A DNA stretch of 64,000 nt, taken from Mucilaginibacter geliditolerans (GTDB taxonomy: Bacteria; Bacteroidota; Bacteroidia; Sphingobacteriales; Sphingobacteriaceae). The notes beneath the pieces are model-generated. The model searched no databases. It was not told the DNA's origin and was given only the letters and a program-made list of their open reading frames with translations. Both the position numbers and the translations under genes were made by a program. The DNA is taken from the NCBI RefSeq assembly GCF_014200495.1, contig NZ_JACHBY010000001.1:620001-684000 (forward strand). Reading direction: 5' to 3'. Positions 34,360 through 43,734 of the stretch are shown here, piece after piece (within the stretch, counting starts at the first letter, position 1; each line of letters opens with the position of its first letter).

Positions 34360-37152
34360 TTAATTTTCTATCCTTCCTGCCTCGCTTGCCGCACCGGTCT
34401 CTCTTTTCTTGTCTGTATTATGTGCCGCGCCGAAACTATAGGAAAAGCCGAGGGTGAATACCTGGGAGTTAAATCGGTTACGGAAAGTCGCAGTCGTGTT
34501 AGGTATAAAATTGGTGATGCCGTCCGCGACATACGTGTGCAGCAGGTCGCGCCCGCTCAGCCTGAGGGTGCCCTTATCGTGCAGGATCTTCTTTTGCAGC
34601 CCGCCGTTCAGTTGGCCGAAAGGATTGATCACCGACTGCCCGTTGGCAAAACGCGTCACGTAATAGCCGCTCAGTTCGGCGCTCCAGCCGTTGCCCAGGC
34701 CGAACTGGCTCGTCATATTAAACTGTTCAGAGGTCGATGACTGGTTGAGATAGGTGTCGAACAACTGTCCTTTAAAACTGTTGTGACCAATCTGCCCGTA
34801 AATATTCAGGTCCCACCACCTTGTGGGCGACCAGGAGAGCGTGGCGCTGATGCCTTCGAAATCCGCGGTGCCGATATTGCCCGTGCCGTCGATAAAAATA
34901 TTTCCTTCAGTACGTATGACTTCGTTTTGTAGGTTGCTGATGTGGTTATAGAAGACCGCGAAGCTTAACAGCGATTTGAAGTTGTAGGCCAGCTTGTAAT
35001 TGTCGGCGAACTGCGGCTGCAGGTAAGGGTTGCCTTCTGAGTAGGTAAACTTGTCGGACAGCAGGATGAAAGGGTTCAGCGCCTGGTAATACGGACGATT
35101 GATCCTCCGGCCGTAGGACAGCACCAGTTGCTGCACCCCGGCGCTATCCAGGTGGTATGCAAAAAAAGCGGTAGGAAACAGGTTGGTATAGTGTCGCTCG
35201 AAAGAGGAATCCGCATGGGTTGTATTGCCCAACTGGTGGCCGAAAGCATTCGTGTTTTCCGCCCTCAGGCCAGCCTCTAATTCGAAATGCCGAAAGGGCT
35301 GGTCATAGTTCAGGTACGCCGCATTGATATTTTCCTTGTAAAGGAAGTTATTCGAAAAATTCTCGTCGGGCGTACTGACGCCGCCCGCGACGTCGAAATA
35401 ATTTGCGGCATTGCCGGTACTGACATAGCTGCTTTTAAGGCCTGCTTCGATCTTACCTTTATTCGCCAAAGGCTGGGTGAAATCCGTTTTGGCGGAATAA
35501 ATATGGATACCCACCGGCAGATTGTCGGTCAGCAGTTGGTTGCTGGTTTGCACGCCGCCGGGCAGATAGGTAGTGTTGAGGAATGACTGATCACTGTTCG
35601 CATGATACCGGATATAATCCAGGTCAAAGGTGAGTGCCTTTCCGGTACTGTCGAACCGGTGGCTATAGTTGACGTTCAAACCGGTATTGGTGAAATAGCT
35701 TTTCCCGCTGTTTTCGGCGATAATTGTGGAATCCAGCGCGCCGCTGCCATTAAATAAATTATCCGTTGAAGGATTACTTTGAGTGGTAGACGAATGCACG
35801 TTGGTCAGTACGAATCCCCAGGTGGTCCTGGCGGACGCGGCGTAATCCATGCCCAGTTTGATATTCGAATTATTGGTCTGTGACCTGATGACCTGGGTTT
35901 GCCGGAACAGCGAAAGCAGGTTGCCCGCAGCATCAAAGTAATCGCGTCCGAGGTCCAATATGCGATAGTTTTCGTTGGCACCGTAACCCGCATTGGCAAA
36001 AAGATTGACCTTGCCTTCATGGTAATTGAGCGCTAGGTTTTCGCTGGTCTGACCGTAGGTGGCCTGCCCGTAGCTTGCGGAGACCTGTCCGTTTAAACCA
36101 GCACTTCTCGATTTTTTGGTTTTGATGTTGATCACACCCGCGTTGCCCTCCGCATCGTATTTGGCGGGCGGGTTGTCCATCAGCTCAATTTGGTCGAGCG
36201 ATGAAGCAGGCAATGATTTGAGGTAGGCGGTCAATGCGTCGCCCGAGAGGTAGGTCGGTTTCCCGTCGATCAGTACGAGCACGCCTGGTTTGCCTTTAAA
36301 GCTGATATTCCCGTTGCCATCTACGAGCACGCCGGGCGATTGGCTCAACACATCAAGCGCATTGCTGCCGGTACTGGAAATCATTGAATTGACATTGACG
36401 ATGGTGCGGTCTATTTTTTCTTCAATGGCCGGTTTTTTCGCGGTAACGGAAACTTCTTTTAATGATTTAGTCGTCTCAGCCAGTACCAGGTCGGGCAGGC
36501 TGACGATCCGGTTACCAGCGAGCTCAACCGCGACGGATAGACTGTCCATGCCAACGGCGGTGATCCGAAGCAGGTAGCTCCCCGGATCCGTAACCTCCAG
36601 TTTAAAGCGCCCGCCGGTATCGGTCTGGGATACCTGCGCGGCCTTGTTATCAGTCGTACGGCTGATGGTCACGGTGGCAAACGGGATGGGCTCGTGGTGC
36701 GGGTCGACCACGCGGCCGCTGATCTCGTAAGGCACTTGCCCCGCCGCCCGTTCGATAAAAATCGTCTCGCCAACCTGGCGGAAAGTCAGGAAAGTATTTT
36801 GTAACAATAGGCTAAGCGTTTCAGCCACTGACCTGTCTTTTTCCGGCATCGCCGCCACTTCAATATTCTTCACGTCGGCTTTCCGGTAATAGTAAACATA
36901 AGGGGTCTGCTTTTGAAGCAACTGCAGCGCGCTTTCAAGGCCTTGCCCGCTGATGCCGAACGATACCCGTTCTGTTCCGGCGTTTTGCGCTTTGACGGGC
37001 GCCGCCAGCAGCAGGCCGGCAGTACTGAACAGGATAATATAGCAGAGCAGGCTGATACGCATAACTTGAAGGAGGGTATTGATTAATGCGGGTCCTCCGG
37101 CCCGTTTGGATAATAGTATTGCTCTATGCTGCAACTTTGCAGAAAAAGTCAT
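34360..37152 (-). CDS. TonB-dependent outer-membrane receptor with STN domain (OMP_b-brl_3 type)
   Basis: 930-residue receptor, not a SusC: it has no SusD partner and belongs to the outer-membrane beta-barrel family often tied to ECF/FecR signalling. Order: long N-terminal leader with signal core ISLLCYIILFSTAGLLLAA (start at 37152, or an internal Met near residue 31), STN domain (about 65-135, SALQLLQKQTPYVYYYRKAD), carboxypeptidase-like domain (about 142-215), plug (about 240-345, LIDGKPTYLSGDALTAYLKS, DNPPAKYDAEGNAGVINIKT), barrel ending about GFSYSFG, then a charged tail of about 17 residues. Ligand unknown; could be a siderophore, peptide or signal molecule. G+C is visibly higher than in the flanking regions. 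Confidence 0.9.
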   Translation of the reverse strand: MTFSAKLQHRAILLSKRAGGPALINTLLQVMRISLLCYIILFSTAGLLLAAPVKAQNAGTERVSFGISGQGLESALQLLQKQTPYVYYYRKADVKNIEVAAMPEKDRSVAETLSLLLQNTFLTFRQVGETIFIERAAGQVPYEISGRVVDPHHEPIPFATVTISRTTDNKAAQVSQTDTGGRFKLEVTDPGSYLLRITAVGMDSLSVAVELAGNRIVSLPDLVLAETTKSLKEVSVTAKKPAIEEKIDRTIVNVNSMISSTGSNALDVLSQSPGVLVDGNGNISFKGKPGVLVLIDGKPTYLSGDALTAYLKSLPASSLDQIELMDNPPAKYDAEGNAGVINIKTKKSRSAGLNGQVSASYGQATYGQTSENLALNYHEGKVNLFANAGYGANENYRILDLGRDYFDAAGNLLSLFRQTQVIRSQTNNSNIKLGMDYAASARTTWGFVLTNVHSSTTQSNPSTDNLFNGSGALDSTIIAENSGKSYFTNTGLNVNYSHRFDSTGKALTFDLDYIRYHANSDQSFLNTTYLPGGVQTSNQLLTDNLPVGIHIYSAKTDFTQPLANKGKIEAGLKSSYVSTGNAANYFDVAGGVSTPDENFSNNFLYKENINAAYLNYDQPFRHFELEAGLRAENTNAFGHQLGNTTHADSSFERHYTNLFPTAFFAYHLDSAGVQQLVLSYGRRINRPYYQALNPFILLSDKFTYSEGNPYLQPQFADNYKLAYNFKSLLSFAVFYNHISNLQNEVIRTEGNIFIDGTGNIGTADFEGISATLSWSPTRWWDLNIYGQIGHNSFKGQLFDTYLNQSSTSEQFNMTSQFGLGNGWSAELSGYYVTRFANGQSVINPFGQLNGGLQKKILHDKGTLRLSGRDLLHTYVADGITNFIPNTTATFRNRFNSQVFTLGFSYSFGAAHNTDKKRETGAASEAGRIEN

Positions 37153-37190
37153 AGTTTTAAATGTTTTAAATGAATGATGAAGTTTAAAAC

Positions 37191-37259
37191 GCCGACTTGT
37201 CGGCTTAACGGTAACCGGGTGGCTGCCTGGTTGCCGTTCTTGGTCATCCGCCTTGCGGA
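37191..37259 (+). other. Three consecutive stem-loops in the fecR-receptor gap
   Basis: Stem 1: GCCGAC/GTCGGC (37191-37204). Stem 2: AACGGTAACCGGG (37207-37219) with CCTGGTTGCCGTT (37226-37238), 13 bp. Stem 3: TCCGC/GCGGA (37247-37259). In stem 2 both irregular positions are G-U pairs on plus-strand RNA and A-C mismatches on the minus strand, which hints at a plus-strand RNA antisense to the receptor leader; no T-tract follows directly, so an intrinsic terminator is not evident. Confidence 0.4.
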
Positions 37260-37316
37260 CTCCCGGTGATCTGCACTATGGTTCTTGCATTTTCAGTTTT
37301 TTAAGCATTAGCTAAT

Positions 37317-38264
37317 TTAATTGCGCCCCTTTCCGCTAATCATAATAGAATGGTCAGGCAGCACCCGATATGTCGCCTGGTTGAATTCGCAAATCGCCTG
37401 CAGCACGTCTTCCAGCTTTTCGCCGGTGAGCGTAGCGCCTGTAAAGCGGGATCGCCCGATCTGCTCGTTGCTGAAGCTGATCCTGACATGATAATGCTGT
37501 TCCAACTGCAGGGCGACATCCGCGAGGGTCATATCATCGAAGTTAAGGTCAATCTTATGCCAGGCGATAACCAGGGAAGCGTCGACACGCTGCTGGGTTA
37601 CCTGCCGGTTATCTGTATTAAAACTGAGCTGTTGGTCGGGCAGAAGAATACCCAGCCTGCGCGTGCCGTTGGAAACGCCCACCTTGCCACGCTCAACGGT
37701 GACCGTGACCGTGTGGTGTTTCAGATCCTGCCGGATGTTGAAAGCGGTGCCAAGCACTGTGGTCGTCACGCTGCCGGTATGGATAACAAAAGGCAACGCG
37801 GCATTGTGTTTTACATCGAAGTAAGCTTCCCCCTCCAGGTAAACTTCGCGAATATTTTTGTTGAAGGTTCCGGGCCAGTTCAGCTTGCTGCCGGTGTTTA
37901 CCCACACCCGGCTGCCGTCCGGTAAGCTGATCTGTTGTTTACCCGCAGGCGCACTGTGGGTAACGAGCCGGGCACTGCCGGAGTTATCATGCGCGTGGTG
38001 CCAGTAAAAGTAGCCTGAAAAACTGATGATCAATATGGCCGCGGCAACGCGCGGCCACCAGTTCAGGCGGCGAACGACCGCCCGTTTTAAAGGCAGGTCA
38101 TCACCTATGCTTATCAGGTCTTCCTCCAGTTCACCGGGGGAAAGCGACTGGATCCCGTCAGTATCCTGCTGGAGATACCAGCTTTCCAGCAAGGCTTTTT
38201 CTGCCGCTGTCGCTGAGCCCTTCCTGTATTTTTTCAGCAGGGCCTCGATTTCTTGATTTTCCAT
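37317..38264 (-). CDS. FecR-family anti-sigma factor
   Basis: 315 residues: short cytosolic part (about 1-68), membrane segment (about 72-88, WPRVAAAILIISFSGYFYW), periplasmic FecR domain (about 105-205, PAGKQQISLPDGSRVWVNTG, EGEAYFDVKHNAALPF, VLGTAFNIRQD) and C-terminal domain (about 240-315, LEDVLQAICEFNQATYRV). Controls the sigma factor encoded 62 nt upstream and is relieved by the STN domain of the receptor downstream. Shorter than the FecR at 18595. Confidence 0.94.
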   Translation of the reverse strand: MENQEIEALLKKYRKGSATAAEKALLESWYLQQDTDGIQSLSPGELEEDLISIGDDLPLKRAVVRRLNWWPRVAAAILIISFSGYFYWHHAHDNSGSARLVTHSAPAGKQQISLPDGSRVWVNTGSKLNWPGTFNKNIREVYLEGEAYFDVKHNAALPFVIHTGSVTTTVLGTAFNIRQDLKHHTVTVTVERGKVGVSNGTRRLGILLPDQQLSFNTDNRQVTQQRVDASLVIAWHKIDLNFDDMTLADVALQLEQHYHVRISFSNEQIGRSRFTGATLTGEKLEDVLQAICEFNQATYRVLPDHSIMISGKGRN

Positions 38265-38326
38265 ATGTGCGCTGTACTATATGCTTTCATTGCTATAGTA
38301 GGTTAAGCGCCGCGATGGGAGTAGAT

Positions 38327-38899
38327 TTAAAGAAAAAAAATTGTAAATACCGTGACGCCGAGTTTTGAGCGAAGTATTTTAAGGGAATTGCTGACCTGTT
38401 TCTTTACGGTTTTCTCGGACAGGTTAAGCTCAGCCGCAATTTGCCGGTGGCTAAGGCCGCCTTTGCGGCTCAGCTCAAAAACCTGCCTCATTTTTGGAGG
38501 TAGGGATGCGATCTCTTTTTCGACGAGGGCCAGCAGTTGTTGTTCCCGGATGCGGTCGTCAGCATGGACCGTGCTTTCTTCGGCAAACTTCCGGATAGAA
38601 TCAATATACTTGGTTTTGACCTGGTTCCGGTCGATGAGGTCGAAGACCCGGTAACGCACTGCCGCAAACAGATAGGAAGCCAATGAACCGTGTATAGCTA
38701 TCGTTGTCCGATTTTGCCAAACCTGACTGAAAAGATCGTGCACAATATCGCGCGACTCCTCGCGGTTCCGTAATTTATTGAATACGTGAATGTACAAAGC
38801 CGCGTGATAGCGGTAATAAATTTCCGTGTACGCTAATTCATCGCCCTGCTGCAGCAGGGTCGCTAATTCATCATCCGGTAATTTATCGTATCGGCTCAT
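38327..38899 (-). CDS. ECF RNA polymerase sigma factor
   Basis: 190 residues from MSRYDKLPDDELA; a Met three codons upstream is possible. Region 2 (about 20-90, YTEIYYRYHAALYIHVFNKL, SRDIVHDLFSQVW) and region 4 (about 125-178, LPPKMRQVFELSRKGGLS, the HTH RQIAAELNLSEKTVKKQV) are complete. First gene of the sigma/FecR/receptor/small-protein operon. Like the locus sigma at 21411, it ends in a hydrophobic stretch (GVTVFTIFFL). Confidence 0.94.
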   Translation of the reverse strand: MSRYDKLPDDELATLLQQGDELAYTEIYYRYHAALYIHVFNKLRNREESRDIVHDLFSQVWQNRTTIAIHGSLASYLFAAVRYRVFDLIDRNQVKTKYIDSIRKFAEESTVHADDRIREQQLLALVEKEIASLPPKMRQVFELSRKGGLSHRQIAAELNLSEKTVKKQVSNSLKILRSKLGVTVFTIFFL

Positions 38900-39488
38900 T
38901 AGACACAAGGCAACTTTTTATAACCGGCATTGGTTTGCCATTTTCATACCGGAATCGTAGCCGGTTGCAAATTAGCTTATTATCAGCAATGTTTCAGCGC
39001 CTTGTGTTCGAAATTATTACACAACCGTTTCTTTGAAGGGGTAGTTAGAACACCTTGGCTGCATCCGGTCTTTAATCATAACTTGCTGATCCTTAAAGAG
39101 AAAAGGCTGCTCTTTTTGGAGCAGCCTGGTCAAAGTTTTGGCGGAATCCCGCGTGGTGGGGATCAAGGGACTCCATTAGAACACTTACAGGAAATTTTAA
39201 GGATTATTAAAGAAATTATAAGGCGAAATAATAAATGATCTTTTCTTTCAGACAGTAGATATTTTTCGACCAGTTTATTAAAGTATTGAGGAAATTCAAT
39301 GCCAGACGGCCTGTAGTTCATTTTCAATCAGATTATAAAAATGTTGGTCAGATAATTTTATCTCCGAAAGGTATTGCCTGCAATTATCATCTGTTACAAA
39401 TCTTTCAAAAAATTCCATTATTTCCAGTTCTTTAAACATCATTTTTATATTAATACCCTATTTTTATTAATATTTTCAATCTCAAAAA
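38900..39488. other. Intergenic stretch with eroded coding remnants
   Basis: Between the ECF sigma gene and GH5. Contains a hairpin AGGCTGCTC/GAGCAGCCT (about 39103-39127) followed on the minus strand by TTTTCTCTTT, a possible minus-strand terminator, and two short minus-strand frames (39296-39442 and 39163-39321) described separately. A plus-strand frame ending at 39238 crosses the hairpin and is not convincing. Confidence 0.45.
39296..39442 (-). pseudogene. 48-residue frame, possible remnant of an IS1595-type transposase N-terminus
   Basis: The product begins MMFKELEIMEFFERF and contains TDDNCRQYLSEIK. The pattern of Phe-rich helix then E/D-x-x-C-x-x-YL resembles the start of IS1595-family transposases, but the zinc-ribbon Cys pairs that should follow are absent and the frame stops after 48 residues. 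A second 52-residue frame (39163-39321) overlaps it. Weak call; could be a genuine small gene instead. Confidence 0.25.
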
Positions 39489-40484
39489 ATGAAAAAATTA
39501 TTTCTAAAGGTATTCTTACTACTTCTGGCGTACTTTCAGATTGAGCAGTCTAATGCTCAGATCACGTCGCAGCAAGCTATTACTCATTTGCAAAAGGGTA
39601 TCAATATTGGTAATACATTAGATGCCCCTGGCGGTGAAACCAGTTGGGGACAGCCCCTCATTCAATCTTATTACTTTGATGATTACAAGGCTGCCGGGTT
39701 CACGGCAATTCGTATTCCGGTTACCTGGGAAAGACATGTTGATACCATCGCCCCGTATACTATCGATCCGGAGTTTATTGCACGCGTAGAACAGGTGGTT
39801 GACTGGGGCTTGAGCCGGGGCTTATATATAATATTAAACTGCCATCACGAGGAGTTCATTAAAAAGGATTATTCGCCTAAAAATGTTGCCCGTTTTGAAG
39901 CAATATGGAGCCAGATTGCCACCCATTTTAAAAACAAATCAGATCATTTATTATTTGAAATATTGAATGAGCCGCATCCGCTGAGTTTGGCAAATCTTAA
40001 TGATCTGAATAGGCGCATCTTTAAAGTTATCCGAAAAAGCAATCCTACGCGTATTATCGTTTACGCAGGCACTGAATGGAGCAGTGATGCAGACTTATTA
40101 AAGGCCGATATTCCTAAGGATAAATATCTGATCGCGAATTTTCATTGCTATAGTCCCTGGGCCTGGGTTTCCGGAAAAGATAATAATATTCCCTGGGGCA
40201 CACAAGCCGAAAAGAACGAGATTAAGGTAATATTTGATCGGGTCCATAACTTTTTCGCTTCTAAAGGCATACCAGTTATGGTAAACGAATATGGTTGTCC
40301 GGTAGGTAAATCGCAGGAGTGGCGTGTATTATTTTATAAAACTTACGTCGAAAATATCCGCTCGCATGGTTTTGGATCTTTTGCGTGGGACGATGGAGGT
40401 GGTTTCAAAACTTACGATAGGACAGGCCGTAAATGGATTGGTGGTGTGCAAGGGGTAATTACATCATCATCTGGTGAGCAATAG
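39489..40484 (+). CDS. GH5 secreted endo-glycosidase (cellulase family)
   Basis: Retaining endo-beta-glycanase family 5; likely cuts a beta-1,4 glucan or mannan. 331 residues, signal peptide about 1-24 (EQSNAQ). Catalytic residues are in place: acid/base Glu161 in FEILNEPHP and nucleophile Glu267 in VNEYGCP; IRIPVTWERH and NCHHEE are further GH5 blocks. No carbohydrate-binding module or dockerin. Single-gene unit, with its own terminator at 40538-40573. Not adjacent to a SusC pair. Subfamily and substrate cannot be decided by eye. Confidence 0.93.
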   Translation: MKKLFLKVFLLLLAYFQIEQSNAQITSQQAITHLQKGINIGNTLDAPGGETSWGQPLIQSYYFDDYKAAGFTAIRIPVTWERHVDTIAPYTIDPEFIARVEQVVDWGLSRGLYIILNCHHEEFIKKDYSPKNVARFEAIWSQIATHFKNKSDHLLFEILNEPHPLSLANLNDLNRRIFKVIRKSNPTRIIVYAGTEWSSDADLLKADIPKDKYLIANFHCYSPWAWVSGKDNNIPWGTQAEKNEIKVIFDRVHNFFASKGIPVMVNEYGCPVGKSQEWRVLFYKTYVENIRSHGFGSFAWDDGGGFKTYDRTGRKWIGGVQGVITSSSGEQ

Positions 40485-40537
40485 CTGCGCCTTTGTTGGT
40501 ACTGTGACCAACAAATAATCATCAATACCAAAAAGAA

Positions 40538-40573
40538 AAGCCGGGTTAAGTGTAATATTTAACCGGGCTTTTT
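40538..40573 (+). terminator. Intrinsic terminator after the GH5 gene
   Basis: AAGCCGGGTTAA (40538-40549) pairs with TTAACCGGGCTT (40559-40570) with one G-G mismatch, followed by TTTTT. It ends 90 nt after the GH5 stop. The rest of 40574-40780 shows no gene. Confidence 0.75.
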
Positions 40574-40780
40574 ACTTAGCGGTGAGAGAGGAATTATAAC
40601 CCACCCTCATATATTGTTGATTATCTTCCATTTACACACTTACCGGACCCGTGTCACCACGAATGTCGCACTGCTTTTTATAGCTGTAAATTCATTTCTA
40701 ATTTAAGCATTGTTCAGGTATTTGCAAAGCGACGCATTATAAATAATATCAAGAATTTAATAGACACGGGAATGTCCAGC

Positions 40781-42361
40781 TCAAACTTCAAACACACATT
40801 TACCATCAACAAATGTGCGTTCAACTTTAATATGTGACAGCTCATTTGCCGCTGTTTTTAGAGGGTCATGGCTTAATATGATCAGATCGGCCAATTGCCC
40901 GGGGTATAACGCACCATATTGAGTTGCATTACCTATAGCAGCCGCGCTAATAGTGTATGCCTTTAAAGCCTCAGCAACACTAATAGATTCCTGGGGGGCA
41001 ATAGCATACCCTTCATTATCCTTACGGGTAACGGCGGCTTCTATGCCTTTAAGCGGGTTTAAATTACTAACTACAGGAGCATCAGATGATAAAGCAGTTA
41101 AAATACCATGTGCTAAAACGGACCTTACCGGGTAACAACGGTTAAGATAATCCTTGTCCAAATATTTCCTGAAATTCTTACCAAGTTCACTAATAAATAT
41201 GGTTTGCATTGAAGCCGACATATTGTGCTTAGCCATAGCTTCCAGGTGCTTTTCCTCAGGTAAACCTAAATGTTCAATCCGTTTTATGGCATTCGGGAAT
41301 GATTCATCCAGGTGCCGGTAACAGTCTACAACAAATTCAATAGCGGCATCACCAATGGCGTGCGTTGCCAGCCCTAAACCTTTTTCCATTGCTGCTGTAC
41401 CCAGTTGCAGGTATTGATTTTTTTGCAAACGTAATACACCCAGATCGCTGGTGTTTTTATAATATCTTTTTAGCGCGGCGGTTTTCCCGCTCAATCCACC
41501 ATCACTAAAAAATTTAACTGTGTTCACGCTAAACATGGCTGATGAATAACAATCAGGTAACGCATAAGGCATTTCTCCTCCATCCGGCAACAAAATGGGT
41601 ATAGCATTTAGCCGGAAGCCTAATTCATCGGCAGCATGCATTTCATAATAAGCCTGTAATAATAAGGGATCAACAGCAGGGTCGGTAGCAGCGGTAATGC
41701 CGAGGCTGTATAATTCATTACGGGCCGCCTTCACCATTACCTTTAACTCATTTTTTGTATAAGCTGGTATATGCTTACTCACCAAACCTAATGCAGTCTC
41801 CGATAAAACACCGTTAGGTTTTCTATCTGCTCCCATATACATCATACCGCCTGGGGGCACAGGTGTATTTGCCGTAATATTGCTTGCCTCCAGCGCCCGG
41901 GTATTTGCTACCGCTATGTGCGCGCAGGTACGGATCACATAAACAGGTTTATTGCTTACAACTTTATCAAGGTCATTTTTATCGGGCATTCGCCCATCTT
42001 TCCAGCCAGCTTCGTTAAAACCGCGAGCTGTTATCCAGGATACATCAGGGTTTTGCCAATGATAATCGCGGATCATACCCAGCATTTCATCTAAACTACC
42101 TGCCGACCGTACATCTAACATAAAAGTTTTAAGGTTGCCCACCTTCCAGATGTGGATATGAGAATCATTAAAACCCGGCATTATCGTTTTGCCCCCGGCA
42201 TCAATTACGGTTGTATTCGCATGCACCAATAACTTTAGCTCATCCCATCTGCCAATAGCCTTAATACGATTACCTTCAATAGCAATGGTATCGCCACTAC
42301 CCTGCTTAAACCCCTGGTGAAATGAAAGCAGATTGGCATTATGGATGATGAGATTTACCAT
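40781..42361 (-). CDS. YtcJ-like metal-dependent amidohydrolase
   Basis: Cytosolic amidohydrolase of the Amidohydro_3 group, which includes N-substituted formamide deformylases. 526 residues, no signal peptide. N-terminal beta domain (about 1-60 and 470-526), then the barrel with metal motif GFNDSHIHIW, a conserved Lys/Asp set (KFFSDGGLSGKTAAL), His in ATHAIGDAAIE and RIEHLGLPEE, and the catalytic Asp in LSSDAPV. It is the last gene of the amine operon, 5 nt after the aminotransferase. It may release an amine from a formyl- or acyl-amide, possibly the product of the acetyltransferase in the same operon; that is inference. Confidence 0.9.
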   Translation of the reverse strand: MVNLIIHNANLLSFHQGFKQGSGDTIAIEGNRIKAIGRWDELKLLVHANTTVIDAGGKTIMPGFNDSHIHIWKVGNLKTFMLDVRSAGSLDEMLGMIRDYHWQNPDVSWITARGFNEAGWKDGRMPDKNDLDKVVSNKPVYVIRTCAHIAVANTRALEASNITANTPVPPGGMMYMGADRKPNGVLSETALGLVSKHIPAYTKNELKVMVKAARNELYSLGITAATDPAVDPLLLQAYYEMHAADELGFRLNAIPILLPDGGEMPYALPDCYSSAMFSVNTVKFFSDGGLSGKTAALKRYYKNTSDLGVLRLQKNQYLQLGTAAMEKGLGLATHAIGDAAIEFVVDCYRHLDESFPNAIKRIEHLGLPEEKHLEAMAKHNMSASMQTIFISELGKNFRKYLDKDYLNRCYPVRSVLAHGILTALSSDAPVVSNLNPLKGIEAAVTRKDNEGYAIAPQESISVAEALKAYTISAAAIGNATQYGALYPGQLADLIILSHDPLKTAANELSHIKVERTFVDGKCVFEV

Positions 42362-42366
42362 ATAAA

Positions 42367-43722
42367 TTAACTAATTACTACTGCTCTTTTTTCCTGCGCG
42401 CGGGCAATGGCATCTTCCAATACCTGTAAGCCTTCGGTTAATTGTTCATCTGTTATAACTATAGGCGGCAGCAAACGGATACAGTTACTGAATAAACCGG
42501 CACGAATCATTAATAGCCCATGTGCTACGGCATCTTTAATGATCTCAAGCGTAGCTTCCGCATCAGGTTCCTTGCTGCCGCGATCTTTTACAAATTCAAC
42601 CAATCGCATAGCGCCAATACCTCGCACATCGCCAATTAATGGATATTTTTCTTTCCAGCTTTCCAATGTAGTACGGATAATCTCACCAACTTCATTCACC
42701 CTGTTTAAAAACGCATCGCTTTTTATAATTTTAATTGCCTCAATAGCAGCCACACATGCAACCGGACTACCGCCGTAAGTGCCTCCTACACCACCCAAAT
42801 GCGGTGCATCCAATATCTCAGCTTTACCGGTAATGGCGCTGATCGGCATACCCGCACCAATAGATTTCGCGCTTACCACAATATCAGGAATAACACCGCA
42901 ATGCTCAACGGCGAAAAATTTACCTGTACGGCCCGCGCCGCATTGAATTTCGTCAACAATAAAAACAATTCCGTAACGGTCGCATATTTCTCGTAGCTTA
43001 TGCAGATAAGCGTCGGGCATCTGCAAAAAGCCACCCTCACCTTGCACCGGTTCAATAATAATGGCTGCCAACGATTCCGGATCGACCTGTGAAATAAACG
43101 CTTCTTCGAGCTTTTTAATACACCAGGCAACGTATTCATCCTCACTCATCCCTTCAATGCCCCGATAGGTGTTTGGCGCAGGAACACGATAAATATCAGA
43201 CACATATGAGCCAAAGCCTTTTTTAAACAAGGTATACTTACTGGTTAGGCTCAATGTTAGCAAGGTACGCCCGTGATAAGCCGCCTCAAAACACAGTACA
43301 GCATTACGTTTGGTATAATACTTGGCAACATTTATCGCATTCTCTACAGCTTCAGAGCCTGAATTTGCCAGCAATGTTTTCTTTGGGAAATCACCTGGCG
43401 TTATGCTGTTAAGCAGTTCGGCCAGATCAAGATAGGGTTCCATTGTGGTAACTAATGAACAGGTATGGATATACTTATCCAGCTGTTCTTTTATAGCATT
43501 TACTACCTGCGCGTTACCATGTCCAACGTTAATCATCCCAATTCCGCCCGCGAAATCGATCAGCTGGTTACCATCTACATCCCATACCAAAGCGCCTTCG
43601 GCACGTTCAACAACTATATCTGTTGATTTTGCCAGGCCATTAGGTAAAGCATTCTTTCTTCTCTCCAAAGCAGCCAAGCCTTTAGGGCCGGGCAATGCTG
43701 TTTTTAGTTTTATAAACGACAT
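42367..43722 (-). CDS. gabT: Class III PLP aminotransferase (4-aminobutyrate aminotransferase type)
   Basis: Transfers the terminal amino group of GABA or a similar omega-amino acid to 2-oxoglutarate, giving succinic semialdehyde. 451 residues, cytosolic. Landmarks: FAGGIGMINVGHGNAQVV, ANSGSEAVENAINVAK (phosphate binding), FEAAYHGRTLLTLSLTSK, the VDEIQCGAGRTGKFFA Asp that holds the pyridine N, and the PLP Lys in VVSAKSIGAGMPISA. Closest in pattern to GabT/PuuE. A paralogous aminotransferase lies at 47416 in the same operon. The gene symbol denotes the family, not proven substrate. Confidence 0.85.
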   Translation of the reverse strand: MSFIKLKTALPGPKGLAALERRKNALPNGLAKSTDIVVERAEGALVWDVDGNQLIDFAGGIGMINVGHGNAQVVNAIKEQLDKYIHTCSLVTTMEPYLDLAELLNSITPGDFPKKTLLANSGSEAVENAINVAKYYTKRNAVLCFEAAYHGRTLLTLSLTSKYTLFKKGFGSYVSDIYRVPAPNTYRGIEGMSEDEYVAWCIKKLEEAFISQVDPESLAAIIIEPVQGEGGFLQMPDAYLHKLREICDRYGIVFIVDEIQCGAGRTGKFFAVEHCGVIPDIVVSAKSIGAGMPISAITGKAEILDAPHLGGVGGTYGGSPVACVAAIEAIKIIKSDAFLNRVNEVGEIIRTTLESWKEKYPLIGDVRGIGAMRLVEFVKDRGSKEPDAEATLEIIKDAVAHGLLMIRAGLFSNCIRLLPPIVITDEQLTEGLQVLEDAIARAQEKRAVVIS

Positions 43723-43734
43723 ATTTTATTTTTT

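Noticed and set aside
37350..37925. 191-residue plus-strand frame
   Set aside because: Antisense to the G+C-rich fecR gene; such long shadow frames are expected from few A/T-rich stops.
38930..39238. 102-residue plus-strand frame
   Set aside because: Crosses a stable hairpin and has no recognisable domain; only the helical end LEHLQEILRIIKEIIRR looks protein-like.
40755..40778. TTTAATAGACAC shared with 62864-62875 and similar GTGTCACCACGAATGTCGC at about 40651
   Set aside because: May be further mobile-element debris, but the match is too short to support a repeat call.
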